Below, piece by piece: positions 21,671 through 31,670 of a DNA stretch of 64,000 nucleotides. Below the pieces are notes generated by a model that was not told where the DNA came from, did not search any database, and worked only from the letters and a program-made list of their open reading frames with translations. The stretch's first letter is position 1, and the number at the start of each line of letters is the position of its first letter. This DNA comes from Neoarius graeffei (taxonomy: Eukaryota > Chordata > Actinopteri > Siluriformes > Ariidae), in contig NC_083578.1 in the NCBI RefSeq assembly GCF_027579695.1, positions 4,536,960 to 4,600,959 of the forward strand. Reading direction: 5' to 3'. The translations under genes and the position numbers were made by a program.

Positions 21671-22934
21671 ACCTGTGACGAAGGCAAGAACATATTTCAT
21701 TAACACACAGGATTAGGTGTTAGGTGATTAGGTGTAACAATAAGAGACAAAAAAAACAGCAGTGCTACATGATCGGCTCATTATCATGCAATGGAATGGT
21801 TCATCATTCAGTGTTAATCATTCAATTCAATTGTTGTACAAGCAGACAATATGCACCAGAATTGAGCTTGAGCGAAAGAGTACAATATGATTTTTTTAAA
21901 ACTTACATTGGAACGTTCAAATCTGTGCAGACAACTCTCATGGCTGCCTCTCCCTTCTCTTTGACAATCCTGAGCAGTCTCTCCACAGCCATGAGCACAG
22001 AGTTCCACCTTGTTGCAACCGGTCGCACAAGCTGGAGGGAGCAAGCATCTTCCACGGTTTCAGCTGCTATTGAGGATCTTCACCACTTATTCCAAAGTGC
22101 ATTGCACTTGCCAAATGTTGAATAGTATAATTTCTTGTACATGTCATTGGACACTGCCTTGCTGGCATCGGTAGTGGCTATTAGGTTAAGAATGTGGCAT
22201 GCACAACGCTGGTGCTTTGGAAGCTAGAACTCAAAACCATCATCCTCATCCAAAAGTGAAGATACATCAACAAACTCTACCTCCTCCTCATCTTGGTCTG
22301 CTTCTTTCTCCTCCTCCTCCTGAACTTGAGCACCAGCATTGTTATTTTCATCTTCAGCAAAGACTTTGAAGGCTTTGATGAAGTTGGAGCCATTGTCTGT
22401 GGTCGTTGTGACTATCTTCCCCCGAATTTCAAACTCAGCATGGATATCATTAAGTGCATTTGCCAGAAGGTTAAAAGTGTGAGAGTCTCTTAATCTTTTA
22501 CAGGCCAGGGTCACAGAGACCCTTTTTAAACTTTCAGGGTCCGGCCAATGGGCCGTGACCCCAAAGAAACTACGCCGCCTGGCTGACCAGCTGTCAGTGG
22601 TTGTTGCGATGTGGTCCACAGTTTTCATGGCCTCAATCATTTTGATCTTCATTTGTTTGGCAGCATCATCAATCCTAGATGTGAGTGTGATTCTTGACAT
22701 TATTTTGGTCTTTGGCACCAGGTCGAACACAAAGTCCCGGAAAGGTTCTTGCTCTACAATGCTGAAAGGCTGAAGTCCTCGGACAACATAATTCACAATG
22801 GCCTTGTCAACGGATCAATGGGGCGCTGTCCAGCTCTCTAATAATGTGGGCTGCTTGATGGAGGGGGAGGGAATTGCAGTCTTCCTCATTCGTTTAACTG
22901 ATGTGAGGTCCCTGCATTGGGTGTAGTTTTGAAA

Positions 22935-24215
22935 ACAAGCTGGGACCCAGTATGCCTATGCCATTCTCTATTCCTGTGTTGATAAGAAATAGAAAACATA
23001 GAGCATATTTAACCCAGGGGGTAAACCAGTCTAGTCTCCTTCCTGTTTCAAAACAACATCAGAGTGCCCAAGCGGATATTACTTCTAGACTCTCTGTAAA
23101 GCTAGCTCTTCTGAACGTTAGATCACTTTCAAACAAGTCATTTTTAATTAATGATCTTATCTGCAAACACAATCTTGATTTTTTGCTTCTAACTGAAACT
23201 TGGCTGGATCAAGCAAATAGTGCTAACACCCTTATTGAAGCAGCTCCCCCAAATTTTAATTTCATGAATGCTACCCGACAAGGGAAAGGTGGAGGGATTG
23301 CAAATATATTCAAAGCCTCTTTTCAATGTAAACAATCCTCACTTGGTGATTTTACATCCTTTGAACACTTATGTGCACTTGTTACATGCTCTCCTAACAT
23401 ATTGTTATTAACTATTTACAGGCCTCCGAGACATTCAGCCAAAGTTTTTCTAGAAGAGTTTGGTGAACTGTTCTCAGTCATTTGCTTAGAGTTTGACTGT
23501 CTTATTATATCTGGGGATTTTAACTTGCATGTAGATAATCCTGAAAACACTTATGCCAGAGAACTACTTACACTTATTGACAACTTCAACCTAGTACAAC
23601 ATGTACAGGGGCCGACCCACTCTCGTGGTCATACCCTTGACCTCGTCATCACAAAGGGTCTTACTGTTTCTTATACTGTTGTTGACCTGGCCTTATCCGA
23701 TCATTTCTGTTTTCTCTGATGTTTCTATGTCTCCTCACATTCAGAACAGCTCAATGACTATGGGTAGGAGAGTCATAAACAGCAACACATGTGTTCTCTT
23801 TGAGCAAGCTCTCTCTCAGAACTCAACCAAAATGTCAGACTCTATAGATGATTTACTGGAAATTTTTAATTTAAATATGACCCAAATTATGGATGATATT
23901 GCTCCATTCAAAATCAAAAGAATTAATGACAAGCAGAAAGCACCATGGAAGCAGTACCCAGCTGTTAAATTGCTTAAGAGAGAATGTAGAAAGACTGAAA
24001 GAAAATGGCGTAAATCTAAACTTCACATCCATTATCAAATACATAAAAAGATGCTTTGTAAATATAATTATGAAATTCGTAAAGTAAGACAGTCTTTCTT
24101 CTCCAACATCATCAACAGGAATATGAACAATGCCCGTGTGCTATTTTCAACAGTTGAGAAGCTAACTAATCCCCCACCACAATTAGCACCTGCATCAGTA
24201 GACTCTTCATCAAAA
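22935..24215 (+). mobile_element. Truncated LINE: endonuclease and linker
   Basis: The first frame (to 23719) is an APE endonuclease: LALLNVRSLSNKS, LLLTETWLD, GGGIA, LLTIYRPPR, ISGDFNLHVDN, HTLDLVITKG and ALSDHF. A shift at about 23700 moves to a frame (to about 24210) encoding the lysine-rich linker (KAPWKQYPAVKLLKRECRK, SFFSNIINRN). Reverse transcriptase is absent: the sequence changes abruptly at about 24215. The motif set fits L2/CR1/Rex1-type elements. 5' and 3' ends are both lost. Confidence 0.8.
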
Positions 24216-25469
24216 AAGTCCCTGATGGCATGTACAGCTGCCTCACACCCACTTGGATGACCTGCGCAGAGTCGTAAAGTTCATGCAGAACTCATAATCT
24301 CAGGCTTGACGACTGATAATAGCGGGCTAAAGGCCTGCTTGAGCGGAGCTCCATCCTTAAGAAAATCTGGTAACCCATAGAGTTGATGTTTCATGGACAC
24401 ACAGGGATCCCAGCCGTGTCCGTCCGGCCCCGCCCCTCCCGATTCTGATTGGCTGTTTGATTTTGGCGGGAACTCGAAGCGCGAGCGCGCCTACAGAACT
24501 TAGTTTTGTCTGCAGATAATTTCATATTTATGTTTTTTTTCCACTGAGAACAACTCAAACACAATAATCACCATTTTACACACTTTAATACACACTTTAC
24601 AAAGACGTCAGAACAAGTTCACCAAGGAGAGAAAGATGAAGTGAAACCCAGGAAGAGAAAGAGTTTTGCCAGAGGAAGAAAAGGAAAAAAGCGGTGAAAG
24701 AGCGAGAGAAAGGCGAAAAAATATTTCACAAGAAAAGCCACAAGCTGAAAGAGAAAGAAAACGGGTAAAAAATGAATGAATAGAAATGATGAGTTGTAGG
24801 AATTTAATTCTAAATAGTGATGTTGATTTTGAAATCCTTCGGGATCTGACAAGTTGACCTGAATCCACTCCGTGTTTTCATGAATCCTCTATCTTTTGTT
24901 TTCAACACACTTTGCTATAAATCCCACCCCTGTCAAAATGGTTCAACCCACGAAACCCTCTATCTGACCCAAGTGGTACAGTCCCTCGGTTCCCCCTAAA
25001 CCCGGAAGTAGTGGAGTTTGAATGGCGGTGAGTAAAGTGAAGACGGAAATGTCATCACAAAGTTTTACCCAGTAAATGAGAGTGTTTTTCACAGCCCGTG
25101 TGTACATTTGCATTTCTTGATATTAGACAAAGTGAACACAGGTGAGAGATGTAAATGACAATGAGCATGAAATGAGCATTTTGAACGAGACATGACAAAC
25201 ATGTGGGATCCAAAAATGGCGCTCGGCCTTTCCCCGCTCTCCCCACAGCAAAGTTAATGCTAGGCCTTTCCCCGCTCTCCCCATAGCACAGTTAAATGCA
25301 TGAAAATGAAGTTATGGTAAACAGTGATTAATGCATGGCTTATGAAACCAGTTATACTGATCAATTCAAACGGTCTGGACAAGGAAAGAAAACAGCAATA
25401 CACTAGCGACAGGGCAGCTGATGGTAAAGTGGTGGCAAAAGGCTGTCTGCGCATGCTCCGTTAGCTTAG
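24216..25469. other. Unassigned region with promoter-like segment and short tandem duplication
   Basis: No gene is recognised. A CpG-rich patch with GC-box, inverted CCAAT and E2F-like sites lies at 24428-24472. At about 25225-25290 the block GGCCTTTCCCCGCTCTCCCC is present twice, about 43 bases apart. Purine-rich sequence at 24620-24780 gives only low-complexity frames. Confidence 0.4.
24428..24472 (+). promoter_or_regulatory. GC-box / CCAAT / E2F-like cluster
   Basis: Within 45 bases are CCCCGCCCCTCCC (24429-24441, Sp1-type), GATTGGCTG (24447-24455, inverted CCAAT) and TTTTGGCGGGAA (24461-24472, good match to the E2F consensus), followed by several CpGs. No first exon can be shown downstream. 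Confidence 0.4.
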
Positions 25470-25748
25470 CTTTAATATCACCTGCCACCGTCGCCACAGG
25501 CTTGCTCATTGGGGATAGATTAGGGATAAAATTAGCTCGTGTTTTAAGTCGTTCAAATTCTGTAAAGCTGCTTTGCGACAATGTCTCTTGTTAAAAGCGC
25601 TATAGACCCTTTTTCAGCATCACGTGATCAAACAGTTGCGCACGCAGCCTGGCAGCGGAAGCAGTAGGCTTCCCAATTGATTCTGGGACAGACTAGCTTA
25701 CTTATCAATCATTTAAACATGGATATATATACTGTTCTCAGATTCAAC

Positions 25749-26475
25749 ATGTCTGGTTGTTGCGTATACGGTTATACGAATCGCTATTCCACCGGTGGAC
25801 TAAAGTTTTATAGGATTCCTAAAGGATCACACCCATTTCAGGGTGTGTTGAGGGTTATACCTGTTAAAACTATTAATATTATAGTCATGTTGTCTGTTGT
25901 TGCCCAAATGAGGATGGGTTCCCTTTTGAGTCTGGTTCCTCTCGAGGTTTCTTCCTCATGTCGTCTGAGGGAGTTTTTCCTTGCCACCGTCACCACAGGC
26001 TTCATCATTGGGGATAGATTAGGGATAAAATTAGCTCATGTTTTAAGTCGTTCAAATTCTGTAAAGCTGCTTTGCGACAATGTTTATTGTTAAAAGCGCT
26101 ATACAAATAAACTTGATTTGATTTGATTTGATTTCAGAGCAACAGACGGCGGCTGTGGCTATATCAGGTAAGGTTATCTATCTACTGATTTTACTGGAAG
26201 CCTTGTTTACATTAGTGATTACCTGCATGGTGTAGAATAATAATCAAAAGCAGCTTAAGTTGTTGGATAAACTGACGTTAGCTTTGGCTAGTAGCACTAG
26301 CTGCTAGCTTGCTATGCAGCTAAAGTTTTATTAGATTTGCCCATTAGCTTGCTAGGCAAAACAAATGTTTGTGTTTTACAGGCGAGATGTCACTGGACTC
26401 CAGTAGTCCTGATTTTGTGCCATCTGTGTTTACATACACAAAACAAAGCCAGAACCCAGGTGGAAAGATGGACAG
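25749..26475 (+). pseudogene. THAP-domain protein fragment (transposon-encoded)
   Basis: THAP domains are C2CH zinc-dependent DNA-binding modules found in P-type transposases. The first exon has MSGCCVYGYTNRYSTGGLKF and ends HPFQ, where a LINE tail has been inserted (25842-26130). The exon resumes SNRRRLWLYQ and ends at a GT donor near 26167. A later exon (about 26382-26475) gives EMSLDSSSPDFVPSVF, which resembles the end-of-domain AVPTIF box. The middle of the domain is missing on this strand. In the right arm (minus strand, from about 26803) the domain runs further, to AIKRVDWNEDIIKNAKQ. The second zinc-binding Cys is Tyr here (VYGY) but Cys in the right arm. Non-functional as it stands. 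Confidence 0.65.
25842..26130 (+). mobile_element. 5'-truncated LINE/SINE tail inserted in the THAP exon
   Basis: The insert ends with TATACAAATAAACTTGATTT and GATTT repeats and is flanked by ATTTCAG at 25835-25841 and 26131-26137. Removing it restores the THAP reading frame HPFQ-SNRRR. It belongs to the same family as the tail at 25470-25604. Confidence 0.85.
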
Positions 26476-28384
26476 GTAGGATTAGAGTTGCTCTTCTCAG
26501 TCGTTTTTTGTTTTGTTTTCCTCTGTTGCATAAGCCAAACCTGTCAACCGGTAACAGAACGTTAGATCTAGCTTTGCTGCTCCACCTCGTTAAGTCAGTG
26601 CTACATTGTTTTGGTGTCTACATCTGCTGTTTTGCATTTTTTATTATGTCCTCATTCCAGTCCACACGTTTAATCGCCTGCAGCCACAGCCACCGTCTGT
26701 TGCTCTGAAATGGGTGTGATCCTTTAGGAATCCTATAAAACTTTAGTCCGCCGGTGGAATAGCGATTCGGACAACCGTATACGCAACAACCAGACATGTT
26801 GATGCTGAGAACAGTATATATCCACGTTTAAATGATTGATAAGTAGGCTAGTCTGTTCCAGAATCAATCGGGAAGCTTACTGCTTCTGTTGCCAGGCTGC
26901 GTGCGCAACTGTTTGATCACGTGACACTGAAAAAAGGGTCTATACAAATAAACTTGACTTGACTATAGTAACTATAATAGTAGAAAAATGAAACAAAAGA
27001 GGCTGGCTATGATAAGAAAATTCTACAACCCAGAAACAGATGGGAGCTCCGCTTTTAGGCAGTGCCTAAATCTATATATTACTTTAGAAGAGCATGGTGT
27101 GTTAATGGAACAGTTCATAGTGTTATAGCTGACAATTTGGGAGCCCACGGATTGGCTGGTTTTGTTGAGAGCTTTTCGGCACATTATGTTTGTCGATTTT
27201 TGTACTGCTGAGAAAGTAGGTATTCAAACAAAGGATGTTCAGTCAGGTGCATTTTTGCTTCAAACCAAAGAAATACATGAAGCACACGTAAGGTCTGCAC
27301 AGGAAACTGAAACAAATTGCTTTGGAGTAAAGACAGCGTGTGTTTTAACTCAACATCTTAAACATTTTCTCGTTAACACAGGCTATCCTCCAGATATAGT
27401 GCACGATTTATTTGAGGGTATTGTCCCATTTGAACTGGCACTGTGTTAGAGTTTTCTGATCTCTAAGAAGTATTTTAGTCTTGAATGTCTTAACACACTA
27501 ATTCTCAAATTCCCCTATAAGTGGAGTGACAAAAACATAGATCTCCCATCATACCAAACAGCTATTCAAGTAAGAAGACAATAGGTGGCAATGCCCGCGA
27601 GAACTGGAGCTTAATACGATTGCTTCCACTTCTGAGAGGGGACTTGGTACCAGAGGGTGAACTTGCTTGGCAAGTGATATTGGACCTGAAGGAAATTATC
27701 GAACTAGTTGTGGCACCTGTTCACACTGAGGAGACAATTGCCTATCTTAATATCACAGTGTCTGAGCACAGACAGCGACTACTTGAGCTTGACCCAGAGG
27801 GAAAGATTTTACCTAAACACCACTATCTTGAGCATTACCCACACTTGATTAGGTGCTATGGGCCTCTTGTAGGTTTATGGACAATTAGATTCGAAGCTAA
27901 ACATAGCTTTTTTAAACAAGTTGCCCAGCACACAAATAATTTCAGGAACTTTGCACTCTCATTGGCAGCCAAACACCAGCAAATGATCAGTTATCACATA
28001 CATTCATCCCGTCTCAATACATCAAATTTGGAAGTTACAAATGTATCCACAGTTCAGGTTGATGTTCTAAATAAAGAGGTTGTGTTGGCTTTAAGGCAGA
28101 AGTATCCAGATATCAGTCAAGTTCATCTTGCAAAAAATGTCACAACAAAGGGAAATAATTACAGAAATGGAATGCTTGTTGCATGTGGTTCAACTGCCGG
28201 AATGCCGGAATTTGCTGAGATTCTACAAATGTGCATAATGGGAGATGAGTTTCATTATTCGTCTGCTTTGTGCTTGGTATCGAGATCACTTCAGAGCCTT
28301 TGAGTTGACTGCATCACCAGGTAAAGAGGTCGCCCTGGTTCAGCTTGAGGAGCTGACTGATTGCTATTCACTTGTGGCCTACAC

Positions 28385-29866
28385 CAGTGGTTTTCAAAGT
28401 GGGGGCCGCGGCCCCCTGGGGGGCCTCAGAAAGTTGGAGAGATGATAACAAAAAAAATTTCGAAAAAAAAATACTTTTTTAAAATAATAATTATTAAATA
28501 TATTGTAATTAGTTTTTTAATCATTATTATAAAATATAATTATTAATAATAATACATCATATCGAAACGTTGTTTGCCATGCTCATCTCTCCAATTGCCT
28601 GTGACGTTGCGGTTTGCGCCATTTATCAAGCTGCTTTGCTCCTCAAGCTAGCGTATTGCTAGCGCAAAATGGACAGGTTTTTGAAGAAGAGACCGAAGGA
28701 ACAAACAAACAGCCCTGCTGTGGAGGAAACTGCTGCAAAAAAAAACTAAGAAGTCCTGGCCAACTAAAATCCGAAAATATGAGGCAGCATACATTAAGTA
28801 TGGCTTTACAGCCATACAGAAAAATGGCCATGATTGCCCGAAATGCGTCCTCTGTCTGGAGACCCTGTCAAACGAGTGCTTAAAACCTTCGAAACTTCAG
28901 CGTCACTTGGTACAAAAACATCCGACAGATGCCGAAAAAACAGTAGATTTCTTCAGACGCAAAGAAGAGCATTTGGTCAGGCAATCTGCTGCATTCACCC
29001 AGCAAGCTACTGTCCCTGAGCAGGCCCTGAAGGCATCATTTTTAGCCTCGTACCACATTGCTCGTGCTAAAAAACCTCACTCAACTGGAGAAGATTTGAT
29101 TTTACCAGCCACCAAAGACATTGTCCGAGAATTGCTTGGTGAGGATGCTGCCAAAAAAATCGATGCTGTCCCACTCTCTGATAACACCGTGAGCTGACGG
29201 ATTGGTGACATGGCTCAAGATGTATCTGCTCAGCTGTTAGAGCAGGTGAGAGCCAGCGAATACTTCGCACTTCAGCTGGACGAGAGCACAGATTTATCCA
29301 ATGAGGCCCAACTGCTTGTGTACATCAGATTTATTTCACAGGAAAGATTTGTGGAGGAAATACTATTTTGTAAAGCACTTGAAAGAAGAACTAGTGGGAA
29401 AGACATTTTTCAAGTTTTGGACAATTACATCGAGTCTAACGGATTGGACTGGACCCGTTGTGTGGGGGTGTGTTCGGACAGAGCCACGGCAATGACCGGG
29501 AAGATCAGTGGAGTGACCGCTCGCAGAAGGCCCCGCATGTAGTGGCCACACACTGCATGCTCCATCGCGAGGCACTGGTCGCAAAAAGGATGGATAACGA
29601 ATTGAATCAGGTGCTACAGGAGGTTATACAGTTTATAGTTCAGTGCGAAAATATTTGTGTTGAAAACATGTTAGTTAATAATATTCTTATGTTAAACAAA
29701 TGTAACAGTTATTGAATATTGAATTAAAGTAAGAGAAAACATTCTACAAGTTGATGTTTCTTTACATATTTTGTAGCATTGTCTGTGGGTTTGCAAAGGG
29801 GGTCCCCGGCCAGAAGCTAATGCTGTTTGGGTGTGGCCTTGGCATGGAAAAGTTTGGGAACTCCTG
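28385..29866 (+). mobile_element. ZBED/SCAND3-type hAT, internally deleted
   Basis: Perfect 8-bp duplications GCCTACAC flank it at 28377-28384 and 29867-29874. The left terminus is CAGTGGTTTTCAAAGTG and the right, reverse-complemented, CAGGAGTTCCCAAACTTTTC. Removing it rejoins gene A (LVAYT-VGSKRM). It retains only the N-terminal part of its transposase gene. Confidence 0.92.
28669..29542 (+). pseudogene. ZBED5/SCAND3-like hAT transposase, N-terminal part
   Basis: The frame opens with MDRFLKKRPKEQTNSPAVEE. A run of adenines at about 28735-28745 shifts the frame; the BED finger then reads CPKCVLCLETLSNECLKPS ... HLVQKHP. The next segment gives FFRRKEEHLVRQ and SYHIARAKKPHSTGEDLILP, then a stop at 29195-29197. 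In the same direction MAQDVSAQLLEQVRASEYFA, LQLDESTDLSNEAQLLVYIR and CVGVCSDRATAMTG follow, the start of the catalytic core. The remaining core and hAT dimerisation domain are deleted. Confidence 0.85.
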
Positions 29867-29948
29867 GCCTACACAGTTGGATCAAAACGTATGGTAACCC
29901 TGAAGAGACACATCATCATCAAAGGTTTGATTTTAGATAAGTTATAGT

Positions 29949-30421
29949 GCCTTGTACAAGTATTGAGTAGCTTTAACATTTCTTTGAATATCTTGTGACA
30001 GCTGTTTAAATGTGTACATGCTAGGCACTGTGCATGAATATATGATCTCTTGATTGAATTTTAAATGTGTAATATTTACAGGGTTCCCACAGGTCCTTGA
30101 AAGTTATTTTTAAGAACAGATAGACCTGGGTCATTGAAAGTTTTTTTTTTTTTTTTACTCAAAGGCTACATTCCACTTTGAGGAGTTCACACATTAAAGC
30201 CTTTTTTATTGTCTGAACTTATGTAAAGCAACTGTTTCTCAACAAAAATGCTCAGTGATGTACAATATTTATTAATTAACCTTGATCTATGTCTCAAACT
30301 ATGCTGTGAATGAATACTTTACACTTGTGGGGATAAGAACTTAACAATAATGTTAAAATTCTATTCACTAACAAGACTAATACTTGTCATCTTTGTGTGT
30401 TTGTGTTTGCACTCTAGATTG
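29949..30421. other. Spacer between genes A and B
   Basis: AT-rich sequence with no recognised gene. It includes a poly-T run at about 30140-30158. Confidence 0.3.
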
Positions 30422-31670
30422 ATAAAGCAGGATGACAGGACCAGTTAGCTTCAGAGTCCTTTTTGGAGGTGAAGATGATGCAAGAAAACTAATCATTCAA
30501 TCTGGAATGCCAACATCTGTGGATGAATTGGCTCTTGAAATTAAGACTTTCTTTGGTGTGACGGAGCAGTTCAGGCTTCAGTACAAAGACATAGACTTTG
30601 GAAATGAATTTATGAACCTTTTGTCAACTTCTGACATTCAAGATCGAAGTACTTTGAAAGTGGTATACTTGCCCTGTGAGGCTACCAGCTCTGTAATCTC
30701 AACTCCACCCACTAAACATATCTGGTCCACAATCCCCGTGACTACCCCCAATGCGTCTATGAGCTCCTCATCACAACCAAGTGATTCAGCTTCAATTGAA
30801 TCCCATAGCAGCAATGATACCATCATATTGTCATCTCCTGAATCTCGGTCCTGCTCTTGGCCTGAAGCCTTTGTCATGCCACGCTTTTCATATTGTGCTG
30901 AGATGCTGCTCGAGAAGGGAAATGATGATTTAAATGCCAATGGAACTCTCCTGTCTCTTACTCCGAAAGTCAGATCTGATCTTCTTGAAGGACTTGCAGA
31001 AGAAATCAAGTACACAGCATATCCAAAGGATGATCAGTTTGAAGAAGTTGCTGAGGCCTTGGTACAGACTTGCCCGTGTTTGCGTGAGAAAAGAACTCGC
31101 ACTGGCTATTGTGGATGGAAGCACTACATTAAGATCAAGATGATGAACTTCCACACCAAGCTTAGCTGAGCTGGACACCCAGAAGTCATTGTCAACTCAC
31201 TTAAGAACAAACGGAAAGGTCAGGGGAAACCAGCTGTGAACATAAAGAAGCCCAGGAAGGCAGAGGTTAATTTCTCTCCAAGCCATCCAAGAGGTGAAAC
31301 CACTGAAAGCCTAGAGGTGGAAAGGGTTGCTCTATTGACTGAGGTAAAGAAAAAGAACAACGAGGCAGTGATCAAGGAAAAGATGCAGCATACCTTCTCA
31401 TACAGACGACAAGAAATTCTTCAGGAGCCAATGATTACAGAAGTCTGAAACAGATGGCCAGCACTGTTTGAAGTTGTCGAAGTAAGTGTAGTAACCCATT
31501 TACAAAAAAGAACATGAAAATATTCACACAAATTGCATTAAATGTTAAATCTTGATCACAGACAAGTATATCCTGTCTTTTCTCCTCTCTTTCAGGTCAA
31601 CTTGGAGTCCACGCGTATAACAACTGTCCCTCTGATATCAAAATTCATTGGACAGCTGGACAGATACACT

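Larger units (their letters stand above)
19648..22796 (-). pseudogene. hAT (Tol2-like) transposase pieces
   Basis: Four minus-strand segments lie in transposase order. 22796-22224 has ATTTDSWSARR and TTTDNGSNFIKAF (RNase H-like catalytic core). 22223-21907 reads CACHILNLIATTD and, in another frame, RPVATRWNSVLMAVERL. 20960-20640 reads NPAELAFLSEF and EDRFDPMMEDPELVAATILLPKF. 20040-19648 is the C-terminal dimerisation region, TPLPASAACERLFSIAGLV and ARLNDSNFENQLLLRLNK. The N-terminal BED finger is missing and an in-frame stop lies just upstream of 22796. A palindromic element separates the second and third segments. It is non-functional. Confidence 0.85.
18894..22830 (-). mobile_element. Tol2-like hAT relic with later insertions
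   Basis: The left end begins CAGAGATGTATAAAGTACTG and continues with repeated AAGTACTTAAGTA-type motifs, as in Tol2-like hAT ends. Transposase remains lie on the minus strand between 22796 and 19648. The opposite terminus is missing: the element is cut off near 22830 by a LINE fragment. A MITE (19277-19466), a SINE (20042-20426) and a palindromic element (20948-21666) sit inside it. Confidence 0.8.
25605..26940 (+). mobile_element. DNA transposon with long inverted repeats carrying THAP-domain exons
   Basis: The ends start GACCCTTTTTTCAG-like and are flanked by TATA (25601-25604 and 26941-26944). Arms of about 240 to 270 bases (25605-25841 plus 26138-26155; 26690-26940) are inverted repeats, and each contains an ATG followed by MSGCCVYG(Y/C)(T/P)NRYSTGG. 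The middle is short and has no transposase domain, so this is a deleted, non-autonomous copy. P-like or Kolobok-like elements also encode THAP proteins, but the 4-base TATA flank does not settle the superfamily. Confidence 0.75.
25470..26962 (+). repeat. LINE/SINE 3' tail, split by a THAP-carrying transposon
   Basis: The block 25470-25604 (CACCGTCGCCACAGGCTTGC ... TTAAAAGCGCTATA) continues at 26945 with CAAATAAACTTGACTTGACT once the inserted element and one TATA copy are removed. The same family tail occurs at 25842-26130. Only the 3' end is present. Confidence 0.8.
27000..29948 (+). pseudogene. Gene A: transposase-like protein, interrupted by a hAT element
   Basis: The pieces form one protein of a large uncharacterised family that I know from fish and invertebrate genomes. 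About 27096-27450 reads VIADNLGAHGLAGF in one frame and DIVHDLFEGIVPFELALC in another. 27540-28384 reads GGNARENWSLIRLLPLLRGD, LPKHHYLEHYPHLIRCYGPL and RFEAKHSFFKQVAQHT, then MPEFAEILQMCIM. The end (29875-29948) reads GSKRMVTLKRHIIIKG after a hAT element interrupts it at LVAYT. The core order resembles Tnp2/CMC-type (CACTA-like) transposases, an inference only. Frameshifts near 27090, 27190, 27580 and 28250 and a stop at 27447-27449 make it non-functional. The N-terminus is missing. Confidence 0.65.

Noticed and set aside
31167..31448. In-frame TGA codons of gene B as selenocysteine
   Set aside because: No SECIS-like element seen and the family is not a selenoprotein; decay is simpler.
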